Positions 1 through 8,511 of a stretch of DNA of 64,000 bases are shown here, one piece after another. This DNA is from Citrobacter sp. Res13-Sevr-PEB04-36 (GTDB taxonomy: Bacteria > Pseudomonadota > Gammaproteobacteria > Enterobacterales > Enterobacteriaceae): NCBI RefSeq assembly GCF_015672735.1, contig NZ_JADABY010000063.1, positions 1 to 64,000 on the forward strand, in the 5' to 3' direction. Positions within the stretch are counted from its first letter, which is position 1. Each line of letters starts with the position of its first letter. The notes beneath the pieces were generated by a model, which made no database searches, was not told the origin of the DNA, and worked only from the letters and a program-made list of their open reading frames with translations. The translations under genes were made by a program, and so were the position numbers.

Positions 1-385
1 GTTTGGCGCTAAAAATTAGAGTAAAATTGATCACAAGGAAATCGACCAGTTTTATATAAACTGGATATCCTTGACTGCTAATCTTTAGCGAATTTTTAAG
101 CATATCTCAGCCTATTATCGATTGATTTTAATTATTTTTTTATCGCTTGATATGGCTAATTATATCACAAGTTCAAAAATCGCAATGTCAGAGTGTCAGT
201 AAATGTAATCCTTGGTATTACAAATTGTGACTACAGTCTCACGTAAAATTCATACCCATATGATTTAATTGAATATTAATTTCATGGCGATTTAATTTTA
301 CTCATTAGAAATATATGGTTATCTACAACGGATATATTATTGACAGATAGCCACGCCTCGACTACCAAAATAGTTTATAGCTCTT
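1..385. other. AT-rich intergenic stretch, no gene seen
   Basis: No credible reading frame covers this stretch, which is clearly richer in A and T than the coding DNA that follows. It contains a small inverted repeat (arms CCAGTTT at 46-52 and AAACTGG at 58-64). It lies beyond the 3' end of tctE and probably holds the promoter region of a gene outside the window. I see no clear terminator for tctE and make no promoter call. Confidence 0.5.
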
Positions 386-1798
386 TTAACCCGCTACGCA
401 TAAAAACCTCACCCGCACGCTTAACCCTCCCAATATTTCACTGCGCGACAATTGCGGATGCGTGCGGTGCAAGCGGGCAATATCATTGACCAGGGCCAAC
501 CCAATCCCCGCCCCGGGGACGTTGCCCACATTATCCAGGCGATGAAACGGTAACAGCGCCTGATGCACCCGATCGTCATCAATACCAGGCCCGCTGTCCT
601 CAACCACCAGCACCACACCTTCTCCCTCGCGTAGCAGTCGGGCGGTCACTATCCCCTGTGATGGCGTGTATTTCAGCGCATTGTCCAGCAGATTCCCGCA
701 CAGTTCGCCGAGCAGAACATCATCTCCTTCAATCCACACCGCCTCTTGTTCCCCTTCATAGCCGAGATCGATGGCTTTGCTGCGCGCCTGCGCCAGGCGG
801 GTAAAACAGCTGGTTTGCACCACCTCAAACAGATTGACCGGTGAAAAGTGCCTTTCTCCCTGCTCTTTGCGCTTCACGGCAGAAAGCTGTAACAATCTCT
901 CCGTCAGTTGAATAGTGCTATCCAGCGTGGTGCTCATAGCCTGTAAACTCTCATACCACTGCTGCGGCTGCGGACTGGCCAGTGCCACCGCAGCCTGGGT
1001 TTTTAGCACCGCCAGCGGAGTTTTTAACTGATGCGATGCATCTGCGCTGAAGCGCTCCTGGCGTGAAATCATCGCACGTAGCCGGTCAATGTAGCGGTTG
1101 AAGGCCACAATCAGCAGACGAGTTTCCGACCACGGCAGCAGCTCCGGCAGCGGCGTCAGCAGACCCGGCTCGCGGCGCACCATCAGTGATGACAGCTGGC
1201 GCATCGGGCGTAATACCCGTCGCAGCAGCCAGCCGACCAGCACCAGCGTCAGCAGTACCAGCAGTCCCTGGGATACCCAGGATGAGAACAGCAGCTGTCG
1301 GGCCAGATAGCGTCGTGATTGCAGCGTTTCAGCGACATAAATCTCCGCCATACCGACAATCCCGCCTTCGTTCACCGGCTGGAGCAGGCGGGCCACACGA
1401 ATAGCCTCCCCGCGATACTCGGTATGATAAAACCACGCCAGCGCCGGGTATAACCGAGTGCGCGAGGTAGAAGGCGGCATCGCCGGCAAATCGTCATAGC
1501 CAGAAATGACCTTCCCCGCCGGGTCCACCACCTTGTAGTACAACCGATCGTTCATGTTCAGCTCAAAGCTGTCCAGCACCACCCACGGTACGTTGACTTC
1601 CAGGCGTTTATTGCGCACCACCAGCCGCTCGGAAACCGTTCTTGCCGATGAAAGCAGCGTCCGGTCATACGCCTGGGTCGCCGCCTGTAGGGCACTGACG
1701 TAGCTGTTAAACGCCGACAGCCCCCACAGCAGTAGCAGCGGTAAGCCAAGGAACATCAGCAGCTGCAGATACAGCGACTGCGGCTTAACCCACTTCAT
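386..1798 (-). CDS. tctE: TctE, sensor histidine kinase of the tricarboxylate (citrate) uptake system
   Basis: 470-aa membrane sensor kinase that, by family knowledge, phosphorylates TctD to induce citrate/tricarboxylate uptake. It has an N-terminal membrane helix (about residues 8-30), a periplasmic sensor region to about 170, a second helix (about 172-192), and a HAMP-like linker. The phospho-acceptor is His256 in SADASHQLKTPL. The ATP-binding N box is near 366-376 and the G boxes are DSGPGID (about 401) and GAGIGLAL (about 429). I chose the Met at 1798 over an upstream in-frame start because it begins the MKWVKPQ signal-anchor. This leaves a 14-bp overlap with the end of tctD, so the two genes are translationally coupled. 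Confidence 0.93.
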   Translation of the reverse strand: MKWVKPQSLYLQLLMFLGLPLLLLWGLSAFNSYVSALQAATQAYDRTLLSSARTVSERLVVRNKRLEVNVPWVVLDSFELNMNDRLYYKVVDPAGKVISGYDDLPAMPPSTSRTRLYPALAWFYHTEYRGEAIRVARLLQPVNEGGIVGMAEIYVAETLQSRRYLARQLLFSSWVSQGLLVLLTLVLVGWLLRRVLRPMRQLSSLMVRREPGLLTPLPELLPWSETRLLIVAFNRYIDRLRAMISRQERFSADASHQLKTPLAVLKTQAAVALASPQPQQWYESLQAMSTTLDSTIQLTERLLQLSAVKRKEQGERHFSPVNLFEVVQTSCFTRLAQARSKAIDLGYEGEQEAVWIEGDDVLLGELCGNLLDNALKYTPSQGIVTARLLREGEGVVLVVEDSGPGIDDDRVHQALLPFHRLDNVGNVPGAGIGLALVNDIARLHRTHPQLSRSEILGGLSVRVRFLCVAG

Positions 1799-2459
1799 CG
1801 CTGCGCTCCAGCACATAGCCCAGGCCGCGCAGGGTCGCGATACGCACGTCGCTGCCGTGCAGTTTTTTACGCAGACGGTGGATGTAGAGTTCAATACTTT
1901 CGGGGCTGACCTCATCGCTCAGGCTGAAGACCTGTTCAAACAACTGCTGGCGCGAGACCGGACGCAACCGTCTGTACATCAGCACCGTCAGCAGCGCCTG
2001 TTCGCGCGGCGTCAGCGCCAGCGGTTGTCCCTGCAGCAGAAAATAACCCTCATCATGAAACGCCAGCTCACCGAGTTGCTGTATACCCTGCACTTGTCCC
2101 GCGCTACGCCGCAGCAGCGCCCGCAGCCGGGCATCCAGCTCTTCAAGCTCAAACGGTTTTGCCAGGTAATCATCCGCACCGGCGTTAAGCCCCTTTACCC
2201 GATCCGCCACCGCACTACGTGCTGTCAGCAGTAAAACGGGAAGTGTTTGCCCGCGCTTACGCAGCCGCTGAATCACCTCAAGACCGTCCAGCCCAGGCAT
2301 ATTGATGTCCAGCACCGCCAGCGCGTAGGTTTCTCTGTGCAAAAGGTGATCGGCCGCCAGACCGTCAAACACGCAGTCAACGGCAAACCCGTTTTGCACC
2401 AGCGCTTTCTCCAGCCAGTGAGCGAGCTCACGGTTATCTTCCGCTAATAAGAGACGCAT
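1785..2459 (-). CDS. tctD: TctD, OmpR-family response regulator of tricarboxylate transport
   Basis: 224-aa response regulator, partner of TctE. The receiver domain (1-115) shows the acidic pocket (EDN near residue 7), the phospho-acceptor Asp51 in DINMPG, Thr79 in LLLTA, and Lys101 in KPF. A winged-helix OmpR-type DNA-binding domain follows (about 125-220, with SPESIELYIHRLRKKL). It is transcribed divergently from tctCBA across a 152-bp gap, the expected place for TctD-P binding sites. Salmonella TctD is known to control tctCBA. Nothing looks damaged. Confidence 0.94.
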   Translation of the reverse strand: MRLLLAEDNRELAHWLEKALVQNGFAVDCVFDGLAADHLLHRETYALAVLDINMPGLDGLEVIQRLRKRGQTLPVLLLTARSAVADRVKGLNAGADDYLAKPFELEELDARLRALLRRSAGQVQGIQQLGELAFHDEGYFLLQGQPLALTPREQALLTVLMYRRLRPVSRQQLFEQVFSLSDEVSPESIELYIHRLRKKLHGSDVRIATLRGLGYVLERSDEVG

Positions 2460-2611
2460 ATCACATCCTGTAAAGTTTCTGCCGCATTGAAAGGGAATTG
2501 AAAGGTTAATGTTTTAACAATCACGCAACCGAACTGCTACACATCGGCTCACATAATCACAAAAATAATCTTGCGTACCCGAAATCCGGTCATCCGGCGT
2601 GAGGATAAATA

Positions 2612-3589
2612 ATGAAAAAACAATTACTTCGTACCCTTACTGCAAGCATGTTACTGATGAGTACCTCTGTTCTGGCGGAACAAGCGCCTTCGCGCACCGA
2701 ATGTATCGCCCCGGCAAAACCCGGCGGCGGTTTTGACCTCACCTGTAAGCTAATTCAGGTGAGCATGATGGAAACCGGCGCCATCGAAAAACCGATGCGC
2801 GTGACCTATATGCCTGGCGGCGTCGGGGCGGTCGCGTATAACGCCATCGTCGCCCAACGCCCTGCCGAAGCGGGCACCGTGGTGGCCTTCTCCGGCGGGT
2901 CACTGTTGAACCTGTCGCAGGGTAAATTTGGCCGCTACGGCGTCGACGATGTGCGCTGGCTGGCGAGCGTCGGCACCGACTACGGCATGATTGCCGTGCG
3001 CAACGATGCCCCATGGAAAACGCTGAAAGATCTGCTGACAGCCATGGAGAAAGATCCCAACAGCGTGGTGATTGGCGCAGGCGCCTCTATCGGTAGCCAG
3101 GACTGGATGAAGTCGGCGCTACTGGCGCAAAAAGCTAACGTCGATCCGCACAAAATGCGTTACGTAGCGTTCGAAGGCGGCGGCGAGCCGGTCACAGCGC
3201 TGATGGGCAATCACGTGCAGGTGGTCTCTGGCGATCTCAGCGAGATGGTGCCCTACCTTAGCGGCGACAAAATCCGCGTCCTGGCGGTGTTCTCCGACCA
3301 GCGTTTACCGGGTCAGTTAGCCAGTGTACCTACCGCCAAAGAGCAAGGATATGACCTCGTATGGCCAATAATCCGCGGCTTCTACGTCGGACCAAAAGTC
3401 AGCGACGCCGAGTATCAGTGGTGGGTGGACGCCTTTGCCAAACTCCAGCAAACCGATGAATTTAAAAAGCAGCGCGATCTGCGCGGTCTGTTTGAATTCA
3501 ACATGAGCGGGAAGCAACTCGACGCCTATGTGAAAAAGCAGGTCACCGATTATCGTGAGCAGGCAAAAGCCTTCGGTCTGGCTAAGTAA
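2612..3589 (+). CDS. tctC: TctC, periplasmic tricarboxylate-binding protein
   Basis: 325-aa periplasmic binding protein of the tripartite tricarboxylate transporter (TTT). It binds citrate-like substrates and delivers them to the TctAB membrane part. A Sec signal peptide is visible (MKKQLLRT, then a hydrophobic core ending near SVLA, cleavage about residue 22). The mature protein has the two-lobe Bug/TctC fold signature ECIAPAKPGGGFDLTCKL near the N-terminus. It is the first gene of tctCBA and is followed after 14 bp by tctB. High periplasmic binding protein stoichiometry normally comes from this first position. Confidence 0.95.
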   Translation: MKKQLLRTLTASMLLMSTSVLAEQAPSRTECIAPAKPGGGFDLTCKLIQVSMMETGAIEKPMRVTYMPGGVGAVAYNAIVAQRPAEAGTVVAFSGGSLLNLSQGKFGRYGVDDVRWLASVGTDYGMIAVRNDAPWKTLKDLLTAMEKDPNSVVIGAGASIGSQDWMKSALLAQKANVDPHKMRYVAFEGGGEPVTALMGNHVQVVSGDLSEMVPYLSGDKIRVLAVFSDQRLPGQLASVPTAKEQGYDLVWPIIRGFYVGPKVSDAEYQWWVDAFAKLQQTDEFKKQRDLRGLFEFNMSGKQLDAYVKKQVTDYREQAKAFGLAK

Positions 3590-3603
3590 GCGCGGGAGCC
3601 ACA

Positions 3604-4038
3604 ATGATGAGCGATCGTATTTTTGCGGGTATCTGGCTGTTGCTCTGTATAGCCGGGCTGTTCGTGGCCTGGCAAATTACCAGCGAATACAGCTATGAGC
3701 CGGTCGGGCCACGTCCCTTCCCGCTGGGCATTATCGGCCTGATGCTGCTGTGCGCCGCAGCGTTGTTACTGCGCCACCCGGACACCATCAGCTGGCCTCG
3801 TCGTCACGTGCTGCAAAAACTGCTGACGATGGTGATTATTCTGTTTATGTACGCCTGGGGGTTCGAATGGCTGGGCTTTCCCATTGCCACTGCCATTCTC
3901 ACCGTGGTAATTGGCCTGCTGTTCGGGGCCACCATCCCGGCGGCAGGTATTTCCGGCTCGGTTCTTGGCATTTTGCTGTGGTATGCCTTCGATCGGCTGC
4001 TTGACGTCACCTTACCTCTCGGCGCCTGGCTGAGTTAA
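3604..4038 (+). CDS. tctB: TctB, small membrane subunit of the tricarboxylate transporter
   Basis: 144-aa hydrophobic protein with about four membrane helices, the usual size for the small TctB subunit. It assembles with TctA in the inner membrane. A GGGAG ribosome-binding site (about 3593) precedes two adjacent ATG codons (3604, 3607); I use the first, but the second fits equally well. It is followed after 10 bp by tctA, in one operon with tctC. Confidence 0.92.
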   Translation: MMSDRIFAGIWLLLCIAGLFVAWQITSEYSYEPVGPRPFPLGIIGLMLLCAAALLLRHPDTISWPRRHVLQKLLTMVIILFMYAWGFEWLGFPIATAILTVVIGLLFGATIPAAGISGSVLGILLWYAFDRLLDVTLPLGAWLS

Positions 4039-4048
4039 CGGAGAAACG

Positions 4049-5563
4049 ATGGATACCTGGATATATCTTTCTCAGGGTTTTGCGGTGGCAATGACGCCGG
4101 AAAACCTGGTTATCGCGCTGATCGGCTGCTTTGTTGGCACCATTGTCGGGCTGCTGCCGGGGCTTGGGCCGATCAACGGCGTGGCGATCCTGCTGCCGCT
4201 GGCCTTTGCGTTACACCTGCCCGCAGAATCTGCGCTGATCTTATTAGCAACCGTCTACATCGGCTGTGAATACGGTGGGCGAATCTCGTCGATTCTGCTG
4301 AATGTGCCCGGCGACGCTGCCGCTATTATGACCGCCCTCGACGGCTACCCGATGGCACAACAAGGACGCGGCGGCGTCGCGCTTTCTATTTCTGCGGTCA
4401 GCTCTTTCTTTGGTTCTCTCATCGCCATCGGCGGCATCATTCTATTTGCCCCGGCGCTGGCCCAATGGTCGCTGGCCTTCGGCCCGGCAGAATACTTTGC
4501 CTTAATGGTCTTCGCCATTGCCTGCCTCGGCAGCATGATGGCACAAAATCCGCTGAAATCATTTCTGGCAGCGCTGATCGGTCTTGGTCTTGCGACCGTC
4601 GGCGTAGACGCCAACACCGGGGTATATCGCTTCACCTTTGACAGTGTCCATCTCTCCGACGGCGTGCAGTTTATCGTGGTGGTGATTGGGCTGTTCTCTG
4701 TCTCAGAAATACTATTAATGCTGGAACATACCAGCAGCGGCCAGGCGTTAGTGCGTAAAACAGGCCGCATGATGTTCAATGCCAAGGAAGGCGCGCAATG
4801 CGTGGGCGCGACGCTGCGCTCGTCGGTAATAGGCTTTTTTGTCGGCGTGTTGCCCGGCGCCGGGGCTACCATCGCCAGCGCCATCACCTACATGACCGAG
4901 AAAAAGCTCAGCGGTAACAGCGACAGCTTCGGTAAAGGGGATATTCGCGGCGTTGCCGCACCGGAGGCGGCAAACAACGCCTCGGCCTGCGGCTCGTTTA
5001 TTCCTATGCTGACGCTCGGCGTACCGGGCTCCGGCACCACGGCGGTAATGATGGGCGCGCTGACGCTGTACAACATCACGCCGGGGCCGGCGATGTTCAC
5101 CGAGCAACCGGACATCGTCTGGGGATTGATTGCGGCACTGTTGATTGCCAACGTGATGCTGCTGGTGATGAACATCCCGCTGATCGGCCTGTTTACCCGC
5201 ATGTTGACCATCCCGCTGTGGTTTTTGGTGCCGGCCATCGCGGCGGTCTCCGCAGTTGGTGTGTACGCGGTACACAGTACGACGTTCGATCTGGTGCTAA
5301 TGGTCGGGCTCGGCGTCTTCGGCTACATTTTGCGTAAAATGCACTTCCCGATGTCGCCGTTGATTTTAGGCTTTGTACTGGGCGAAATGCTGGAGCAGAA
5401 CCTGCGCCGTGCGCTGTCGATCAGCAACGGCAGTATGGATATCCTGTGGGCCAGCGGCGTGGCAAAAGTCCTGCTGGCGATGGCGGTGATGGTTATCGTG
5501 ATCCCGCCGGTGCTGCGCCTGATCCGCAAGCGCAACCGCAAACCGCAGGTGGATATCGGCTAA
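4049..5563 (+). CDS. tctA: TctA, large permease subunit of the tricarboxylate transporter
   Basis: 504-aa polytopic membrane protein with about 10-12 helices. It shows the conserved TctA glycine/proline motifs GLLPGLGPINGVA (about residues 34-46) and a repeat of this motif, GVLPGAGATIASA (about 270), which suggests an internal duplication. Full length for the family. It is the last gene of tctCBA and imports tricarboxylates using an ion gradient together with TctC. A REP pair with a T-rich end lies 3' of the gene, where it meets the convergent LysR gene. Confidence 0.95.
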   Translation: MDTWIYLSQGFAVAMTPENLVIALIGCFVGTIVGLLPGLGPINGVAILLPLAFALHLPAESALILLATVYIGCEYGGRISSILLNVPGDAAAIMTALDGYPMAQQGRGGVALSISAVSSFFGSLIAIGGIILFAPALAQWSLAFGPAEYFALMVFAIACLGSMMAQNPLKSFLAALIGLGLATVGVDANTGVYRFTFDSVHLSDGVQFIVVVIGLFSVSEILLMLEHTSSGQALVRKTGRMMFNAKEGAQCVGATLRSSVIGFFVGVLPGAGATIASAITYMTEKKLSGNSDSFGKGDIRGVAAPEAANNASACGSFIPMLTLGVPGSGTTAVMMGALTLYNITPGPAMFTEQPDIVWGLIAALLIANVMLLVMNIPLIGLFTRMLTIPLWFLVPAIAAVSAVGVYAVHSTTFDLVLMVGLGVFGYILRKMHFPMSPLILGFVLGEMLEQNLRRALSISNGSMDILWASGVAKVLLAMAVMVIVIPPVLRLIRKRNRKPQVDIG

Positions 5564-5568
5564 TAATA

Positions 5569-5657
5569 GGCCGGATGGGACGCTGACGCGTCTAATTCGG
5601 CCTACAACAGCTACCTCCCGTAGGCCGGATAAGCACAGCGCTGCCATCCGGCATTTT
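5569..5657. repeat. REP pair (BIME), possible terminator
   Basis: Two inverted REP-type units (GCCGGAT... and GTAGGCCGGATAAGC...ATCCGGC) in the gap between the convergent tctA and LysR genes. The second ends in ATCCGGCATTTTTATTTT, so it could form an intrinsic terminator for tctA. Confidence 0.75.
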
Positions 5658-5662
5658 TATTT

Positions 5663-6553
5663 TCAGCGTAACTCTTGCGTGCCTTCCAACATATGCTCGA
5701 CAAACTGCGTCAGTTTCGGCAAGGGGCGTAAATCCTGACGCCAAAGCAGATGAATCGGTCTCGGCTCTGGCGTAAAATCCTCCAGCACCCGAACCAGTTT
5801 GCCGCTGGCAAGCTCGTCTGCCAGCAACACTTCCGGCTGTAACAGCAGCCCCGCGCCCGCCACCGCCGCCATGCGCAGACCGTGTCCATCGTTACAGCGC
5901 AGGATCGCATCGCGTTTCCATCTGACTTCACCTTCCATACCCGGCAACGTCCATTCGTTACGCGCCGTCCACACCGTGTGGGACAAGCACAGATGATCCA
6001 CCAGATCCGCAGGCGTCCGGGGCGTACCGTAACGCGCCAGATAGTCCGCTGACGCGCAGATCGCCATACGGTACGGGCACAGGTATTTCGCCACCACATC
6101 CGTCTGGTGAATATCACCGATACGGATCGCCAGATCGACCCCCTCGTTCACCAGATCAACCATCCGGTTGGTCAGATCCAGCTCAATGCGTACCTCCGGC
6201 CAGCGTTGTAAAAACGCCGCGGCCAGCGGCGAAACGACACAGGCGCCAAAAGAGGTGGGCGCGCTGATACGCAACGTCCCCGCCGGTGCCAGCCGCAGTC
6301 GTTCCACCGAGCGTTCGGCTATCGACACCTGTTCCAGCACCCGCCGGGCTTCCTCAACATAGACTCGCCCGGCGTCGGTCAGACTTTGACGACGGGTGTT
6401 GCGCTCCAGCAGCCGCGTCCCGAGCTGCGCTTCCAGCTGCGCGATATATTTCCCCACCATCACCGCCGACATTTCCAACCGCGTTGCCGCCCCGGTAAAG
6501 CTGCCGCTTTCCACCACAGCGACAAACGTTTCCATACCGCGTAGCTTATCCAT
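5663..6553 (-). CDS. LysR-family transcriptional regulator
   Basis: 296-aa LysR-type regulator. The N-terminal winged helix-turn-helix (1-60) reads MDKLRGMETFVAVVESGSFT, followed by AATRLEMSAVMVGKYIAQLE. The effector-binding domain starts near residue 90 (GTLRISAPTSFG). It belongs to the CrgA/DsdC-like group commonly found next to oxidoreductase genes. It is divergent from the SDR-fold gene at 6652 across 98 bp containing a T-N11-A LysR box (6568-6584), so that gene is its most likely target. The effector is unknown. E. coli K-12 has no equivalent here. Confidence 0.88.
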   Translation of the reverse strand: MDKLRGMETFVAVVESGSFTGAATRLEMSAVMVGKYIAQLEAQLGTRLLERNTRRQSLTDAGRVYVEEARRVLEQVSIAERSVERLRLAPAGTLRISAPTSFGACVVSPLAAAFLQRWPEVRIELDLTNRMVDLVNEGVDLAIRIGDIHQTDVVAKYLCPYRMAICASADYLARYGTPRTPADLVDHLCLSHTVWTARNEWTLPGMEGEVRWKRDAILRCNDGHGLRMAAVAGAGLLLQPEVLLADELASGKLVRVLEDFTPEPRPIHLLWRQDLRPLPKLTQFVEHMLEGTQELR

Positions 6554-6567
6554 ATTACAAACCTTTG

Positions 6568-6584
6568 GTTAGCAATCATCTAAC
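6568..6584. promoter_or_regulatory. Putative LysR-type operator
   Basis: Perfect inverted repeat GTTAG-N7-CTAAC, which contains the T-N11-A core of LysR-regulator sites (TAG-N7-CTA). It sits in the 98-bp gap between the divergent LysR gene and the SDR-fold gene. Binding is inferred from position and symmetry only. Confidence 0.55.
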
Positions 6585-6651
6585 TTTTAGCCAGTTTATC
6601 TGATTTCATTTTCATTAAAGAATAGTGCCTCACACAATTGCGGAGGTGGTT

Positions 6652-7254
6652 ATGAAAATCGTCATTATTGGTGCCAGCGGTACCGTCGGTCGCGCAGTCG
6701 CAGAAGAACTGGGCCGCAAACATGAGATTGTTCGCGTGGGCCGCACGCAGGGTGATTACCAGGTCGATATCACCTCACAACACAGCGTGCAGGCGCTGTT
6801 TGAAAAAATCGGTCGGGTAGATGCCATCGTTTCCGCCACCGGTAGCCTGTTCTTTGGCCCCCTGTCGACCATGACCGACAGCGAGTTTAATCAGGGTTTG
6901 CAGGATAAGCTGCTAGGCCAGGTACGGTTGGCATTAACCGGTCAACATTACCTCAACGAGGGCGGGTCGATTACGCTGATTAGCGGCATTATCGCCCATG
7001 AGCCGATTGCACAAGGGGCAAGTGCTGCCACGGTCAACGCCGGACTGGAAGGGTTTGTACGCGCCGCAGCCTGTGAATTAGGGCGCGGCATACGCATTAA
7101 CCTGATAAGCCCCACCGTGCTGAGTGAATCCGCCGCAGCGTATGACGGTTTCTTCCCAGGCTTTGAAAGCGTCCCCGCCGCCACGGTCGCTAACGCCTAT
7201 CGCCGCAGCGTCGAAGGCATTCAAACCGGTCGTATTTACAAAGTCGGTTACTGA
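6652..7254 (+). CDS. Short SDR-fold protein lacking the catalytic Tyr-Lys pair
   Basis: 200-aa Rossmann-fold protein of the short-chain dehydrogenase/reductase superfamily. The nucleotide-binding motif GASGTVG is at residues 7-13, and SITLISG (106-112) holds the usual serine strand. Where classical SDRs have YxxxK, the aligned segment SAATVNAGLEGF places Ala125 and Asn129, so the catalytic Tyr and Lys are absent. This matches a described SDR subgroup (Lin1944-like) of unknown function. The start at 6652 is set by a GGAGG site at 6642; an upstream in-frame ATG has none. Divergent from the LysR gene. It may be a sensor or an enzyme with other chemistry. Confidence 0.82.
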   Translation: MKIVIIGASGTVGRAVAEELGRKHEIVRVGRTQGDYQVDITSQHSVQALFEKIGRVDAIVSATGSLFFGPLSTMTDSEFNQGLQDKLLGQVRLALTGQHYLNEGGSITLISGIIAHEPIAQGASAATVNAGLEGFVRAAACELGRGIRINLISPTVLSESAAAYDGFFPGFESVPAATVANAYRRSVEGIQTGRIYKVGY

Positions 7255-7388
7255 TATTTTGGCTGTCGCGGCACTCCGCCAGCGGCAGCCTGATTAACCC
7301 TCTGTTTTAAAAGATCCTTCTCCGTATTTCCTCCCGTTCTGCGTAATTACCCTCACCTTTTATAATGTTAAATATTTGCTGTTTTTGA

Positions 7389-7393
7389 TCACA
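7389..7393. promoter_or_regulatory. CRP-like half-site upstream of glaH
   Basis: TTGATCACAAA around 7386-7396 carries one strong CRP half-site (TCACA at 7389-7393); the other half is poor. E. coli csiD is known to need CRP and sigma-S, with CRP bound far upstream of the start site, so the position is plausible. Confidence 0.4.
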
Positions 7394-7416
7394 AATAATA
7401 AACAAACAAGTTCATT

Positions 7417-7448
7417 CTGTGCGCGTTTTCCAAAAATGTAGATATTTT
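7417..7448 (+). promoter_or_regulatory. GlaR (CsiR) operator, two direct repeats
   Basis: CTGT-N5-TTTT (7417-7429) and ATGT-N5-TTTT (7436-7448) are separated by exactly 6 bp. This reproduces the published CsiR/GlaR operator arrangement (TTGT-N5-TTTT and ATGT-N5-TTTT, 6 bp apart), with one T to C change in the first repeat. It lies just upstream of glaH, and the regulator gene glaR is at the end of the same cluster. Confidence 0.75.
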
Positions 7449-7514
7449 TAATTTATGGCTACGAAACGAGCAGCGCCATGTCTCCCTGACAATCTACTGA
7501 GAGGATCGATTCTG

Positions 7515-8492
7515 ATGAACGCACTGACTGCCGTACAACCGACCGCTGAAGATCCAGCCCAGCACTACCGTGGCTTCACGCTGAAACCGTCAGCCCAGTC
7601 TCCACGCCTGCTGGAGCTGACGTTTTCTGCCCAAACCGCTGAGCAATTTCTGCAGGCCGTGGCGCAGTGGCCGGTGCAGGCGCTGGAATATAAATCCTTC
7701 CTGCGCTTCAAAGTGGCAAACATCCTCGACGACTTGTGCGGCAATCAGCTGCAACCGTTGCTGCTAAAAACGCTGCTGGATCGCGCCGAAGGTGCATTGC
7801 TGATCAACGCGGAAGGCGTCGATGACGTGGCGCAGGCGGAGGAGATGGTCAAACTGGCAACGGCGGTGGCGCATCTGATCGGCCGCTCCAACTTTGATGC
7901 GATGAGCGGTCAGTACTACGCGCGTTTCGTGGTGAAAAACGTCGATAACTCCGACAGTTACCTGCGCCAGCCGCACCGCGTGATGGAGCTGCATAACGAC
8001 GGCACCTACCTCGAAGAGATCACCGACTACGTGCTGATGATGAAAATCGATGAGCAGAACATGACCGGTGGTAACTCGCTGCTGCTGCACCTCGACGACT
8101 GGGAACATCTGGAGAACTACTTCACCCATCCGCTGGCCCGCCGCCCAATGCGCTTTGCCGCGCCGCCAAGCAAAAACGTCAGCCAGGACGTGTTCCATCC
8201 GGTGTTTGACGTAGACCAGCAGGGGCGTCCGGTAATGCGCTACATCGATCAGTTCGTCCAGCCAAAAGATTATGAAGAGGGTGTCTGGTTGAGCGATTTG
8301 TCCGATGCGCTGGAAACCAGCAAGAGCATTATTTCCGTTCCGGTTTCGGTCGGTAAATTCCTGCTGATCAACAACCTGTTCTGGCTGCACGGTCGCGATC
8401 GCTTTACGTCGCATCCGGACCTGCGCCGCGAACTGATGCGCCAGCGTGGTTACTTTGCCTACGCGACAAACCACTACCAGACGCATCAGTAA
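7515..8492 (+). CDS. glaH: GlaH (CsiD), glutarate 2-hydroxylase
   Basis: 325-aa Fe(II)/2-oxoglutarate-dependent oxygenase. It converts glutarate to L-2-hydroxyglutarate with decarboxylation of 2-oxoglutarate to succinate, in lysine/glutarate breakdown. The iron ligands are His160 and Asp162 (MELHNDGTY) and His292 (FWLHGRD), the same positions as in E. coli. Length equals the E. coli protein from the ATG at 7515, which has a GAGG site at 7500; an in-frame ATG 60 bp upstream would add a tail the family does not have. First gene of glaH-lhgO-gabDTP, preceded by a GlaR operator and a CRP half-site. Confidence 0.95.
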   Translation: MNALTAVQPTAEDPAQHYRGFTLKPSAQSPRLLELTFSAQTAEQFLQAVAQWPVQALEYKSFLRFKVANILDDLCGNQLQPLLLKTLLDRAEGALLINAEGVDDVAQAEEMVKLATAVAHLIGRSNFDAMSGQYYARFVVKNVDNSDSYLRQPHRVMELHNDGTYLEEITDYVLMMKIDEQNMTGGNSLLLHLDDWEHLENYFTHPLARRPMRFAAPPSKNVSQDVFHPVFDVDQQGRPVMRYIDQFVQPKDYEEGVWLSDLSDALETSKSIISVPVSVGKFLLINNLFWLHGRDRFTSHPDLRRELMRQRGYFAYATNHYQTHQ

Positions 8493-8511
8493 GCGCGAAG
8501 GAATTAAGCGG

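Noticed and set aside
1-385. AT-rich start of window as a sign of a genomic island border
   Set aside because: No integrase, direct repeat or tRNA end is visible; low GC alone is not enough.
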